A DNA stretch of 64,000 bases from Bradyrhizobium barranii subsp. barranii (GCF_017565645.3 NZ_CP086136.1:1440001-1504000), one strand, 5' to 3'; counted from the first letter of the stretch, positions 42,874 through 51,927 are shown. Notes: generated by a model not told the origin, from the letters alone. Translations and numbers: made by a program.

Positions 42874-44242
42874 GATTTTTGCGCTCCGCGACTATCTGAG
42901 CCCGGAGCTCAAGGGCCGCACGATCTCCGATGCCCATCATGTGGTGTCGCTGACGGATGTGCTGCCGCATACGGTTCTGGGCGGCCGCCTGCGTGAGCTG
43001 GCGGGCCGCTCTGTCCTGCTGAAGCTGTCGGACCAGCTCAAATCGGGCCTCGCCATGATCGAGCTCGATGGTGTCGCGCGGCGCATGCTGCTGTGCCCGC
43101 CCGATCTCAATCCGGCGCATCTCGACGCGCTGATCGCGGACGCCGAGATCGATGCCGTCGTCATCGACGAGCCCGCGCAATGGGTCGCAAAGGCGGTCGC
43201 GCTCGTCGTCACCGCGCAACTGCCGCTTCAGGCCGCCACGCCGGCCAAGACCGAACGCGCCACGGAATGGCTGATGCTGACGTCCGGCACGTCGGGCGTA
43301 CCAAAAATCGCCGGCCATACGCTGGAAGCATTGACGGGTGCCATCGTCGCCGAAGGCCCTGCGCGCGGACCCGCGCCGGTCTGGGCGACATTCTACGACA
43401 TTCGCCGCTATGGCGGCCTGCAGATCTTCCTGCGCGCGGTTCTCTCCGGCGGCTCGATGGTGCTGTCCGATCCGCATGAAGCGCTCGGCGACCACGTCGC
43501 GCGGCTGAACGCGCGCCGCGTCACCCATATCTCCGGCACGCCCTCGCACTGGCGTAAGCTCTTGATGAGCGGCTCGGCCGCACAGTTCGCGCCGGGATAC
43601 GTCCGTCTGTCCGGCGAGATCGCCGACCAGGCGGTGCTCGACGGCCTGAAGGCCGCGTTCCCCAAATCCTCCGTCGGTCACGCCTATGCCTCGACCGAGG
43701 CAGGCGTCGGCTTTGCCGTCAATGACGGGCTGGAGGGCTTTCCGGCTGATTATCTCGGCAACCGCAACGGCGTCGAGATGAAGGTCGTGGATGGCTCGCT
43801 GCGCATCCGCTCGACGCGCACGGCGCATGCTTACATCGGCCGCAATGCGGCCGCGCTGACCGATGACGACGGGTTCGTCGATAGCGGCGACATCGTGGAG
43901 CTGCGCGGTGACCGCTATTATTTCGTCGGCCGCCGCGGCGGCATCATCAATATCGGCGGGCTGAAGGTTCATCCCGAGGAGATCGAGGCGGTCATCAACC
44001 GCCATGCCGACGTGCGGATGTCGCGGGCGAAATCGCGCCGCAGCCCGATCACCGGCGGCATCGTCGTCGCCGATGTGATCCTTGCCGACGGCACCGATCA
44101 GGCGCGGGTGAAGGAGATCCGCGACCAGATCCTGGATCAGTGCCGCGCGCAGCTCGCGTCCCACAAGGTGCCGGCGGTGATCCGCTTCGTCGAGGCGCTC
44201 GACGTCACCCCGGCCGGAAAACTGGCGCGCACCGATGCATAA
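42860..44242 (+). CDS. Short AMP-forming acyl ligase acting with the adjacent ACP
   Basis: A 460-residue member of the adenylate-forming family, clearly shorter than normal ligases because the N-terminal subdomain is reduced. The AMP motif reads WLMLTSGTSGVPKIAGH, then GHAYASTEAGVGFA, DSGDIVELRGDRYYFVGRRGGIINIGGLKVHPEEIE, and the C-terminal TPAGKLARTDA with the catalytic Lys. It starts inside the ACP gene and overlaps the next gene by 8 bases. It probably loads an acyl or aryl acid onto Ser38 of the ACP. Substrate unknown. Confidence 0.9.
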   Translation: MSPREIFALRDYLSPELKGRTISDAHHVVSLTDVLPHTVLGGRLRELAGRSVLLKLSDQLKSGLAMIELDGVARRMLLCPPDLNPAHLDALIADAEIDAVVIDEPAQWVAKAVALVVTAQLPLQAATPAKTERATEWLMLTSGTSGVPKIAGHTLEALTGAIVAEGPARGPAPVWATFYDIRRYGGLQIFLRAVLSGGSMVLSDPHEALGDHVARLNARRVTHISGTPSHWRKLLMSGSAAQFAPGYVRLSGEIADQAVLDGLKAAFPKSSVGHAYASTEAGVGFAVNDGLEGFPADYLGNRNGVEMKVVDGSLRIRSTRTAHAYIGRNAAALTDDDGFVDSGDIVELRGDRYYFVGRRGGIINIGGLKVHPEEIEAVINRHADVRMSRAKSRRSPITGGIVVADVILADGTDQARVKEIRDQILDQCRAQLASHKVPAVIRFVEALDVTPAGKLARTDA

Positions 44243-44957
44243 TGTCCTCGTCACCGGCGGCAGCCGCGGCATCGGCCTTGCGATCGGCAGGCGGCTGGCT
44301 GATGTCGGTTATAATGTGATTGCGGCGGCACGACGCGAGAGCGAAGAGCTCAGGGCGGCGATCGGCCTCTCCGAAGGGCGCCTGCATTTCCGCGCCTGCG
44401 ATCTCGCCGTGATCGACGCGATCCCGGCGTTCGCGAAGCTTATCCGCGACGAGTTCGGCCCGATCTACGGCCTCGTCAACAATGCTGGCCTCGGCACCGA
44501 AGGCCTGCTCGCCACCATGCACAATTCCGAGATCGAGGCGCTGGTGCAGCTCAACGTGCTGTCGCCGATCATCCTCTCCAAATATGTCGCGCGCCAGATG
44601 ATGGCCGACGGCGCCGGCCGCATCATCAATATGTCCTCGATCATCGCGACCACGGGCTACAACGGCCTGTCCGTCTACGGCGCGACCAAGGCCGCCGCCA
44701 CCGGCTTCACCCGCTCGCTCGCGCGCGAGGTCGGCAAGCTCGGCATCACCGTGAATGCGATTGCGCCGGGCTTCATCGACACCGAGCTGACCCACAATCT
44801 CTCCGACGAAGGACGCAAGCGCATCGCCGGCCGCAGCGCGCTGCGTCGCCTGCCGGAGACCGATGATGTCGCGCGCATGGTCGAATATCTCCTCGGCGAG
44901 GGCGGTCGCAACGTCACCGGCACCGTGTTCACGATCGATGCGGGGAATACGGCGTAA
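44235..44957 (+). CDS. FabG-like ketoreductase (SDR family)
   Basis: A 240-residue SDR. The cofactor motif VLVTGGSRGIGLAIG is at the N-terminus, NNAG follows, the catalytic Ser is in IINMSSIIATTGYNGLSVYGATKAA with Tyr and Lys four residues apart, and the end NVTGTVFTIDAGNTA is FabG-like. It overlaps the ligase gene by 8 bases, so the ACP, ligase and reductase are made together. It would reduce a keto group on the ACP-bound intermediate with NADPH. Confidence 0.92.
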   Translation: MHNVLVTGGSRGIGLAIGRRLADVGYNVIAAARRESEELRAAIGLSEGRLHFRACDLAVIDAIPAFAKLIRDEFGPIYGLVNNAGLGTEGLLATMHNSEIEALVQLNVLSPIILSKYVARQMMADGAGRIINMSSIIATTGYNGLSVYGATKAAATGFTRSLAREVGKLGITVNAIAPGFIDTELTHNLSDEGRKRIAGRSALRRLPETDDVARMVEYLLGEGGRNVTGTVFTIDAGNTA

Positions 44958-45082
44958 GCGGAACTCCGCCGCCACAATTGAGTTGATCCGGGCGATGACA
45001 TCAAGCCGGAATTGGTCGTAAGATGCCCCGCAATCGGTTGGGTTATGTCAATCGATCTGCCCCAATCGACAGGGAGCAGTCC

Positions 45083-45292
45083 ATGGCCACTTCAAACATG
45101 ACCGCTTCAAATCAAGCCCGGATCGAGGAGCCTCGCGCGAAGCCGGACGATGTCCATTGCCCCCCGATGACGCATCAGAATTCCGGCGGACACGGTCATG
45201 AAATGTATCCGCAGCAATTCGTGCGCCTGGTCGGCTGCCACGACCTCTCTCTCGACGCCCTGCGCAAGCGCGAGGACGAAAAGCTGCACTAG
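45083..45292 (+). CDS. Small hydrophilic protein of unknown function
   Basis: A 69-residue frame from ATG 45083 with AGGGAG nine bases upstream; the longer frame from 45023 has no such signal. Composition is polar with no membrane segment, and it contains a short His/Gly stretch (HQNSGGHGHEMYP) and ends CHDLSLDALRKREDEKLH. Family not recognised. It converges on the gene at 45306-45683. Confidence 0.5.
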   Translation: MATSNMTASNQARIEEPRAKPDDVHCPPMTHQNSGGHGHEMYPQQFVRLVGCHDLSLDALRKREDEKLH

Positions 45293-45305
45293 GCGTTCAC
45301 GTCCG

Positions 45306-45683
45306 TTACTTCGGCAGGTCAATCCGCTCGCGTGAAAATTCCGGCGGCCCTTCGGTCAGGCGGCGGATGCGGCGTTCGCGTTCGTCCGTTGGCAATGCGG
45401 GGTCGAGCAGCCGCTCGATCTCGTGCACGGCCAGCGCCTCGATCCTGGTGGCGTCGGATGCGACCGGCTGGGCCGACAAGAATGCCGGGGGCGCGACCTT
45501 CAGGCCCAGTTCGACCAGCTTGCAGATCGCAGCCGAACGCGACAAGTGATGAGCTTCAGCCCAGGCGTCGACAGCCGCGGTCAGTGCTTCCGGCATCTTC
45601 ACCGCGCTGAGCGGATCGAGCCCCGTGCGCCGGCGCACCGGAGCCGTCGAGTCCTTGTTGCCGAAGTCGGGCACTTCGATCAT
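45306..45683 (-). CDS. Ribbon-helix-helix-like small protein
   Basis: A 125-residue protein. The middle section VKMPEALTAAVDAWAEAHHLSRSAAICKLVELGL has the strand-helix-helix spacing of RHH/CopG DNA-binding proteins, so DNA binding and a regulatory or antitoxin-like role are plausible. No toxin gene is adjacent. The C-terminal part is charged (LPTDERERRIRRL). It is divergent from the DUF3095 gene and could regulate it. Confidence 0.65.
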   Translation of the reverse strand: MIEVPDFGNKDSTAPVRRRTGLDPLSAVKMPEALTAAVDAWAEAHHLSRSAAICKLVELGLKVAPPAFLSAQPVASDATRIEALAVHEIERLLDPALPTDERERRIRRLTEGPPEFSRERIDLPK

Positions 45684-45906
45684 CCCATGTAATCTCTGGA
45701 TATGCCCCGACCATAGCCGCTCTTCCGGCCGGCTGTTTGACGCCGATCAATGACGGATCGCGCCATTCGCGCCGGCGCGATCTTGTTGTCCGGGTGCATT
45801 TCGGCCAATGATCGGGAATCGAAAGAGGGGCGCCGGCCGGCGAACCCGGATCGATCCTGCCTCGTATCTTCCTCGGACGCGCTTCCCAACCATCCGGCAT
45901 CACTCG

Positions 45907-47052
45907 ATGACATCAGGCGAATCCTTCTACGGCAGCATTCCCGTCTTTCGCGGCTTCACCAGCCTGATGGACCCCGCGCTCTATGCGCCGCTGCCGGATG
46001 ATTGGAACATCGGCGTCGCCGATATCGTCGATTCCACCAAGGCGATTGCGGCGCAGCGCTACAAGGCGGTCAACATGGCCGGTGCGGCCGTGATCGCGGC
46101 GGTGACGAACGCATTGGAGGGGCGCGAATTCCCCTTCGTGTTCGGCGGCGACGGCGCGAGCTTTGCGGTCGCGCCTTCTGATGTCGAACGCGCCCGCGAG
46201 GCGCTGGCCGCGACCGCAACCTGGGTGCGGGAAGACCTCGATCTGAAGATGCGCGTCGCGCTGGTGCCGGTGAGTGCGATCCGCGCCCAAGGGCTCGACG
46301 TGCGCGTCGCGCGCTTCGGTCCGTCGGCCAATCTGTCCTATGCGATGTTTTCCGGCGGCGGGCTCGCCTGGGCCGACGCCGCCATGAAGCGCGGCGAGTT
46401 CGCGGTCGCCGAGGCGCCCGCCGGCACGCAGCCCGATCTTTCCGGCTTGTCCTGCCGCTTCGAGGTGATGCCGTCCGCGCGCGGTCTGATCCTGTCGGTG
46501 CTGGTGATGCCGGCGCGCGGTGTCGATCCGCATGCTTTCCGCAAGGTGATCGAGGACATCATTCATCTCGTCGAGCGCAGCCCGGATGGCGGCCGCCCGG
46601 TGCCGCCGCAGGGGCCGCCGCTGAAATGGCCGCCGCAGGGGCTGGAATTCGAAGCCCGCACCAAACGCGGCGGTCCGCTGGTCGCGCGCCGCGCCCGCGT
46701 GCTGGCCTACACGCTGTTCGTCTATCTGATCATGCGTTTCGACCTCAACGTCGGCGGTTTCGTGCCAAACGTCTACAAGCGCCAGGTGGTCGAGAATTCA
46801 GACTTCCGCAAATATGACGACGGCCTGCGCATGATCCTCGACTGCACCCCGCAGCTCGAGCGCGCGTTGAGCGACCGTCTCGCGGCTGCGGCGCGCGACG
46901 GCATCGTGCGCTACGGCCTCTACCAGCAGGACGCCGCGATGATGACCTGTTTCACGCCGTCGGCGCTGCGCAGCGACCACGTCCATTTCATCGACGGCGC
47001 GCGCGGCGGCTACGCGTCGGCGGCGACGGCGTTGAAGGCGATGATGGCCTAA
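45907..47052 (+). CDS. DUF3095 protein, class III nucleotidyl-cyclase-like
   Basis: A 381-residue protein starting at ATG 45907 (MTSGESFYG). The N-terminal half has GVADIVDSTKAIAAQRYKAVNMAGAA and FPFVFGGDGASFAV, which resemble the metal-binding Asp and the GGD element of class III cyclases; this link is my inference. The rest is the DUF3095 domain (FVPNVYKRQVVENSDFRKYDDGLRMILDC). Product unknown. Single gene. Confidence 0.83.
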   Translation: MTSGESFYGSIPVFRGFTSLMDPALYAPLPDDWNIGVADIVDSTKAIAAQRYKAVNMAGAAVIAAVTNALEGREFPFVFGGDGASFAVAPSDVERAREALAATATWVREDLDLKMRVALVPVSAIRAQGLDVRVARFGPSANLSYAMFSGGGLAWADAAMKRGEFAVAEAPAGTQPDLSGLSCRFEVMPSARGLILSVLVMPARGVDPHAFRKVIEDIIHLVERSPDGGRPVPPQGPPLKWPPQGLEFEARTKRGGPLVARRARVLAYTLFVYLIMRFDLNVGGFVPNVYKRQVVENSDFRKYDDGLRMILDCTPQLERALSDRLAAAARDGIVRYGLYQQDAAMMTCFTPSALRSDHVHFIDGARGGYASAATALKAMMA

Positions 47053-47057
47053 CGCCG

Positions 47058-47200
47058 CTCTCGTGCCCCGGACGCAGCGCAGCACGTAGTGATGCGCTGC
47101 AGAGCCGGGGCCAATGTCTCGCTGTGTACTATGCCGCCTTCTGGGTCCCGGCTCTGCGCAGCGTCACTGCGTGCCGCAGCGCGTCCGGGACACGAGAGAG
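47058..47200. repeat. Intergenic palindromic repeat
   Basis: Arms CTCTCGTGCCCCGGACGCAG and GCGTCCGGGACACGAGAG, with inner GCAGAGCCGG...CCGGCTCTGC. It fills the gap between convergent DUF3095 and DUF2147 genes and could terminate both. Same family as 14791-14877. Confidence 0.8.
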
Positions 47201-47202
47201 GG

Positions 47203-47637
47203 TTACCGTCCCGCGCGCGTCCAGGTCTCGCCGCCACAGAGCGCGCCGACGCAGCCTTCGACCCGCAGCGAATCCGCACCAGTCACGGAGACGTTGCTCG
47301 CATATGTGCTGCCGTCATCGGCATTGTAGATCTGGCCCGACCATTTGTTCGGCCCTGAGGGCTCCATGCCGCTGAACAGCGGTAAGCCGATCATCGCGCG
47401 TTTGGCGAGCGCGGGATTGGGATTCTTGCTGTCGGTCGCAGGCTGGCCGGTCGCGGTGTCATAGGGCTCGCGCAGCCAGACGATATGGCCGCAGATGCCG
47501 CCGCCGCATTTGCTGATCTTGACGCGCGCATCGCCGGCCTGGGTCAGCCAGGTCCCATCGGCGCTCTGCGCGTGGGCGGCAGTCGCACCAAACAGCGTAG
47601 TCAGGATGACGGAAAGGATGGCGAATCTGCCGAACAT
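47203..47637 (-). CDS. DUF2147 periplasmic protein
   Basis: A 144-residue protein starting at MFGRFAILSVILTTLFG (ATG 47635-47637) with a signal peptide cleaved near AHAQ. The mature domain has the DUF2147 layout: DGTWLTQAGDARVKISKCGGGICGHIVWL, then GLPLFSGMEPSGPNKWSGQIYNADDGSTYASNVSV and EGCVGALCGGETWTR. Cys residues in the SKCGGGICG and CVGALCGG segments may form disulfides. A periplasmic beta-barrel protein of unknown function. Confidence 0.88.
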   Translation of the reverse strand: MFGRFAILSVILTTLFGATAAHAQSADGTWLTQAGDARVKISKCGGGICGHIVWLREPYDTATGQPATDSKNPNPALAKRAMIGLPLFSGMEPSGPNKWSGQIYNADDGSTYASNVSVTGADSLRVEGCVGALCGGETWTRAGR

Positions 47638-47743
47638 AGAGAGCCCCCGAAAATGGAGGCGCCTCAATAGCAGTCCGGCAGGATAGTGCAACGCTGGATG
47701 GAATCACATTCCTGCGTTTATCTGCCTGCTTATTTGCCTGCGC

Positions 47744-49135
47744 TCATTTGCCCCAGCGGGCGAAGGCGACCGAGGCTGCGGTCGAAAGTCCGAACACGAC
47801 CATGGCGCCGCCGACCAGTGCGAACAACGTCCAGGCCGGCGCCTGCGCCATCATCAGGCCGACGCCGCCGATCGCGACGATCAGAAGCCGCGCCGTGGAG
47901 GCGAGCACCGGACCGCCGACGCGCGCCGCGCCTTGCGAGGAAAAATACAGCGACACGCCCATGCCGAAGAACACGAAGGCCGGACCGGCCCAGTGGAAAT
48001 AGCTGTGCGCCGCCGCGGTGACGCCGGGATCCCCGGTGAAGAGCGATACCCACAGCGCCGGATCAAGCGCGATGACGAGGCCGATCAGGCCGACGGTCAA
48101 TCCCGAAGCCGCGGCCGCGGTCCAGGCGACACGCCGCGCGCGTTTCACATGTCCGGCGCCCATCGCCATGCCGACCATCGGCACCGAGGCGATGCCGAAG
48201 GCGAAGGTGATCGGGATCAGCAGGAATTCCAGCCGCGAGCCGATGCCGTAGCCGGCCAGCATCTCGGTGCCGAAGGTCGCGAGGATTTTTGTGAAGATCA
48301 GAATCGTGAGCACGGTCTGGAGCGGCGACAGGCAGGCGACCGCGCCGACCTTGAGGATGTCCAGGAACATCGCGCGTTCGAAATGGAAGGCGCGGACCTT
48401 CAGCGGCAGCCGGCTGCGGCCGGACAGGAGATACCAGAGGAAGAAGATCGCCGCGCAGGTGAAGGCGATCAACTGGCCGGCGGCGACACCGGGCATGCCG
48501 AATTGCTTCACGCCGAACAGGCCGAGCCCCAGCGTGCCGCCGAGCGCGATCTGGAGCGTGCTCGCCCCGATCAGAATCATCGAAGGCAGGCGCATGTCGC
48601 CGGTGCCGCGGATCACCGAGGCCAGCGTGTTGACGAGCCAGATCGCGACCGCGCCGGAGAACAGCATTTGTGAATAGCCGCTGGCTTCCTCGAGCACGCG
48701 CTCGCGTCCGCCGAGCAGCGTGAAGAAGCTGCGGCCGAAAGCTAGCATCATCACCGTGAAGAACAGCCCGCCGCAGAGGCCGATGATGGCGGCATGCAGC
48801 GCCAGCGTCGCGGCGCGGTCACGATCGCCTGCGCCGAGCGCGCGGCTGATCGCGGACGAAACGCCACCGCCCATTGCGCCCGCGCTCATCATCTGCGTCA
48901 GCATCGCGAACGGAAACACCAGCGCGATCGCCGCTAGCGGAATGGTGCCGAGCCGGCCGATATAGGAGGTCTCGGCAATCGCAACCAGCGTGCTGCCGAC
49001 CATCGCGATCATGTTGGGGATCGCGAGCCGCAGCAGTGTCGGCAGGATCGGCGCCGTCAGCAGGCTCGCAATGGGGGAAGCGACCGGTGCACGTGGCGGC
49101 GCGGCGTCTGCGGAGGCGTCGATCGTCATGTCCAC
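47744..49135 (-). CDS. MATE-family multidrug/cation efflux transporter
   Basis: A 463-residue inner-membrane protein with about twelve hydrophobic segments. The MATE pattern is visible in SLLTAPILPTLLRLAIPNMIAMVGSTLVAIAETSYIGRLGTIPLAA and, in the second half, in LAGYGIGSRLEFLLIPITFAFGIASVPMVGMAMGAGH. It exchanges Na+ or H+ for cationic drugs or metabolites. Length is normal. It has its own promoter region and no linked regulator. Confidence 0.92.
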   Translation of the reverse strand: MDMTIDASADAAPPRAPVASPIASLLTAPILPTLLRLAIPNMIAMVGSTLVAIAETSYIGRLGTIPLAAIALVFPFAMLTQMMSAGAMGGGVSSAISRALGAGDRDRAATLALHAAIIGLCGGLFFTVMMLAFGRSFFTLLGGRERVLEEASGYSQMLFSGAVAIWLVNTLASVIRGTGDMRLPSMILIGASTLQIALGGTLGLGLFGVKQFGMPGVAAGQLIAFTCAAIFFLWYLLSGRSRLPLKVRAFHFERAMFLDILKVGAVACLSPLQTVLTILIFTKILATFGTEMLAGYGIGSRLEFLLIPITFAFGIASVPMVGMAMGAGHVKRARRVAWTAAAASGLTVGLIGLVIALDPALWVSLFTGDPGVTAAAHSYFHWAGPAFVFFGMGVSLYFSSQGAARVGGPVLASTARLLIVAIGGVGLMMAQAPAWTLFALVGGAMVVFGLSTAASVAFARWGK

Positions 49136-49211
49136 CGGGCGGAATATTGGATGATGATCGACATCTTATCGGGCGCAGCATCTTCGCGCCAGTCCTCCCC
49201 TCACGCAGGGC

Positions 49212-49739
49212 TCACCACGGCAGGCCGCATAGGTCGATGGTGCCCAGCGTCGGCGCGCGGACGATGTTGAAGACGTAGGGCGCCATGTAGTCGAAGCGGA
49301 TCTGACCCTCCGGCTGCTCGCAATAGACCTCGCCCTTGAAGGGCAGCCAGCTGCGGGCCTCGTAGAACGCAAAATTGTTCAGTTCGGAGAACAGCAGCCC
49401 GAAACGGACCGCCTCGTTGGCGCGCATGGTGTGGATGGCTGCGTCGATCGCCATGGTCGCGTAGCCGCGGCCGCGCCGGTCCTCGCGGGTGCAGACCCCG
49501 CCGATGCCGCCGATGTGAACCTTCTGTCCATTCCAGGTGACGGTACGGAAGTAGATGCCGACGTGGCAGACGAGGCCGTCCTCGGGCGTCTCGATCAGCA
49601 CGCGAAGGTCGGCATTGGCCCATTTAACGTGGCTCCACGACGGCTTCTCGGCGGCGTCGCGTCCCCAGACCGCGCTGAGCAGGGGCTGTGCGATCCGCCA
49701 CGAAGCGTCGCCGTTCAGGATGTCGATCTCGATGCTCAT
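49212..49739 (-). CDS. GNAT-family N-acetyltransferase
   Basis: A 175-residue acetyltransferase fold. The acetyl-CoA loop is visible in IGGIGGVCTREDRRGRGYATMAIDAAIHTMRAN (motif A, R-R-G-R-G-Y-A), and LFSELNNFAFYEARSWLPF completes the fold. Substrate unknown. It is 76 bases upstream of the MATE gene on the same strand, so the two may be linked. Confidence 0.87.
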   Translation of the reverse strand: MSIEIDILNGDASWRIAQPLLSAVWGRDAAEKPSWSHVKWANADLRVLIETPEDGLVCHVGIYFRTVTWNGQKVHIGGIGGVCTREDRRGRGYATMAIDAAIHTMRANEAVRFGLLFSELNNFAFYEARSWLPFKGEVYCEQPEGQIRFDYMAPYVFNIVRAPTLGTIDLCGLPW

Positions 49740-49971
49740 TGCTTTCTCTTTTGCGTCTCCCCGCCGTGGTGCGTTCGTTCCGCCATAAGCGCCTCAAAGG
49801 CAATGATATTTTACGGCCTGTCGAAGCGCGCCCCACGATGCGTCGATTTTATGCAATCCGGCCAATCGGCCGCATCACGCAATTTCGCAAATTGGCGGTA
49901 TTTAACGGCGGTGGAACCTTCTATAAGAGTCCCCGTTAAGCCAGTTCCCCATCAGTCGCGGACAACAACCC

Positions 49972-50568
49972 ATGACCTTTACGCTGCCCCCACTCCCTTA
50001 CGCCTATGACGCCCTCGGCCAGTTCATGTCGAAGGAGACGCTGGAATTCCACCACGACAAGCATCATCAGGCCTACGTCACCAACGGCAACAACGCGCTT
50101 AAGGGCACCGAATGGGAAGGCAAGTCCCTTGAGGAGATCGTCAAGGGCTCGTTCGGCAAGAACCCGGCCGTGTTCAACAATGCCGGCCAGCACTACAACC
50201 ACATCCACTTCTGGAGCTGGATGAAGCCCAATGGCGGCGGCACCAAGCTGCCGGGCAAGCTCGAGAAGAAGATCAACGAGGACCTCGGTGGCTTCGAGAA
50301 GTTCAAGACGGACTTCCAGGCGGCCGGCGTTGGCCAGTTCGGCTCCGGCTGGGCCTGGCTCCAGGTCAAGAACGGCAAGCTCGAGATCGCCAAGACCCCG
50401 AACGGCGAGAATCCGCTGGTGCACGGCGCCACCCCGATCCTCGGCGTGGACGTCTGGGAGCACTCCTACTACATCGACTATCGCAACCGCCGTCCGGACT
50501 ATCTGAAGGCGTTCGTCGAGAACCTCGTGAACTGGGAATACGTCGAGTCCCTGTTCGACAAGGCCTGA
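49972..50568 (+). CDS. sodB: Superoxide dismutase, Fe/Mn type
   Basis: A 198-residue dismutase. The metal ligands are His in LEFHHDKHHQAY, His in NNAGQHYNHIHFWSWM, and Asp/His in LGVDVWEHSYYIDYRNRRPDYLKAFV. The GGTKLP region is typical of Fe/Mn SodB in rhizobia; which metal is used cannot be read reliably. No signal peptide, so cytoplasmic. It ends with a strong terminator at 50619-50649. Confidence 0.96.
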   Translation: MTFTLPPLPYAYDALGQFMSKETLEFHHDKHHQAYVTNGNNALKGTEWEGKSLEEIVKGSFGKNPAVFNNAGQHYNHIHFWSWMKPNGGGTKLPGKLEKKINEDLGGFEKFKTDFQAAGVGQFGSGWAWLQVKNGKLEIAKTPNGENPLVHGATPILGVDVWEHSYYIDYRNRRPDYLKAFVENLVNWEYVESLFDKA

Positions 50569-50618
50569 GCCATCACACTTTCCGGGTGCGGCGTCGCCGC
50601 TCCGGGATGACGAACTCG

Positions 50619-50649
50619 AAAAGGCGGTCGCATGCGCGGCCGCCTTTTT
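50619..50649 (+). terminator. Terminator of sodB
   Basis: AAAAGGCGG...CCGCCTTTTT with an inner TCGC/GCGG-rich loop, 50 bases after the stop. Confidence 0.85.
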
Positions 50650-50774
50650 GCTGTGCGGAATTCGGTTGCTGCTTCGCATGGGCCTGCGCGAGGTGCGCAT
50701 CGCTTCCCGTCCTTGCATCGCGTGGGCGGCGCCCTTAATCAGGATGGGCATCACCCTCGAGCCCACCGAGCCCG

Positions 50775-51386
50775 TTGTCAGAGCCTTCCCCGAACAATCC
50801 TGCGCCTGCCGAGGACGCGGAGTCCGAGCCGCGGCCGGGGCGTGTGCGCAAGCCGATCGGCTGGTCGACCATCATCATCGCGGTGCTGGTGGCGGTGAGC
50901 GCGGGCCTGGTCTGGCGGCGTGATGGCACGGTCGGTGTCCTGGAGATTCTTACGCACGACCTCTCGCTGTTCGGCGGCATCCTGCCGCGCGTGCTGGCCG
51001 GCTGCCTGCTCGGGGCCTTCATCTCCGAAATCCTGCCGCACGAAAAAGTCTCGCGCTCGCTCGGGCCGAAATCCGGCCTGATGGGCCTTCTGATCGGCAC
51101 CGCCTTCGGTGCGATCCTGCCGGGCGGACCCTTCACCGCCTATCCCGTGGCGAGCGCGCTGCTCGCCGTCGGCGCCGATTTCGGCGCCACCATCGCCATG
51201 GTCGTGAGCTGGACCCTGATCGGCTACGGCCGCGCGGTGGCCTGGGAAATCCCGATTATGGGCACCGACTTCACGCTGTGGCGGATCCTGATCTCGTTGC
51301 CGCTGCCGGTGCTCGCCGGCGCGCTCGGCCGCTTCGTCTATGTCCGGATCTATCCGCAGCCGGCCGCGAAGGACGACGAGAATTGA
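50775..51386 (+). CDS. Half-size permease A (DUF318/YraQ-ArsP-like)
   Basis: A 203-residue membrane protein starting at a TTG (50775) with a weak ribosome site. About five hydrophobic segments; the conserved pore-like block is TAFGAILPGGPFTAYPVASALLAVGADFGATIAMVVSWTL. In YraQ/ArsP permeases two such blocks occur in one chain of about 320 residues; here each half is a separate gene. Its end overlaps the next gene. Directly upstream of the Zur-box region, so it may belong to metal homeostasis, though it lies before the box. Confidence 0.8.
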   Translation: MSEPSPNNPAPAEDAESEPRPGRVRKPIGWSTIIIAVLVAVSAGLVWRRDGTVGVLEILTHDLSLFGGILPRVLAGCLLGAFISEILPHEKVSRSLGPKSGLMGLLIGTAFGAILPGGPFTAYPVASALLAVGADFGATIAMVVSWTLIGYGRAVAWEIPIMGTDFTLWRILISLPLPVLAGALGRFVYVRIYPQPAAKDDEN

Positions 51387-51883
51387 GCGCCGCGCTTCTG
51401 ATCGACATCCTGCTGTGGGGCTCGGTGTTCGGCGTCGGCCTGATCGCGTTCCGCCGCGGCCCACCGGTGTTCAAGGCCTCGCTCCGCGAAGGCTCCATGG
51501 ACTTCATCAACATCGTGCCGCGCATTGCGCTCGGAGTGATCGGTTCCGGCTACATCGCCGCCATCATCCCGCAGGAGGTGATCACCGGCTGGCTCGGGCC
51601 GGACAGCGGCTGGCTCGGGGGTGCGACCGCCGTGGTCGCCGGCGCCGCCACGCCCGGCGGACCCGTGATCGGCTTCTCCATCGGCACGGTGGCGCTGAAG
51701 TCGGGCGGTGGGGTGCCGCAGGTGGTCGCCTATGTCGTCGCCTGGGCCCTGTTCGCCTTCCAGCGGGTGATTTTATGGGAAATCCCGTTCATGCCGGCCC
51801 GGTTCGTCTGGTTCCGCTGCGCCGTCTCGGTGCCGTTCCCGTTCGTCGCCGCCGCCATCGCGATGGTGATCGGCAAGCCCTGA
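51383..51883 (+). CDS. Half-size permease B (DUF318/YraQ-ArsP-like)
   Basis: A 166-residue membrane protein. It starts at a TTG that overlaps the previous stop (TTGA, 51383-51386), so translation is coupled. The matching block is AAIIPQEVITGWLGPDSGWLGG then GAATPGGPVIGFSIGTVALKSGGGVPQVVAYVVAW, the second half of a YraQ-type permease. Together A and B probably form a heterodimer doing what one fused protein does elsewhere. Substrate unknown. Confidence 0.82.
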   Translation: MSAALLIDILLWGSVFGVGLIAFRRGPPVFKASLREGSMDFINIVPRIALGVIGSGYIAAIIPQEVITGWLGPDSGWLGGATAVVAGAATPGGPVIGFSIGTVALKSGGGVPQVVAYVVAWALFAFQRVILWEIPFMPARFVWFRCAVSVPFPFVAAAIAMVIGKP

Positions 51884-51905
51884 GCCGGCCGTGGACAGAG
51901 GTAAT

Positions 51906-51918
51906 GTTATAATATAAC
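51906..51918 (+). promoter_or_regulatory. Zur-box-like palindrome upstream of the zinc-uptake genes
   Basis: GTTATAATATAAC within GTAATGTTATAATATAACGT. It fits the alphaproteobacterial Zur motif (TGTTATAATATAACA type) and lies 9 bases before the first ATG of the operon, where Zur would block transcription when zinc is plentiful. Confidence 0.78.
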
Positions 51919-51927
51919 GTCGTCGGC

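Noticed and set aside
45306..45683. Toxin-antitoxin pair
   Set aside because: The RHH-like protein has no adjacent toxin-like gene; the small frame at 45083-45292 lacks any toxin motif and is convergent.
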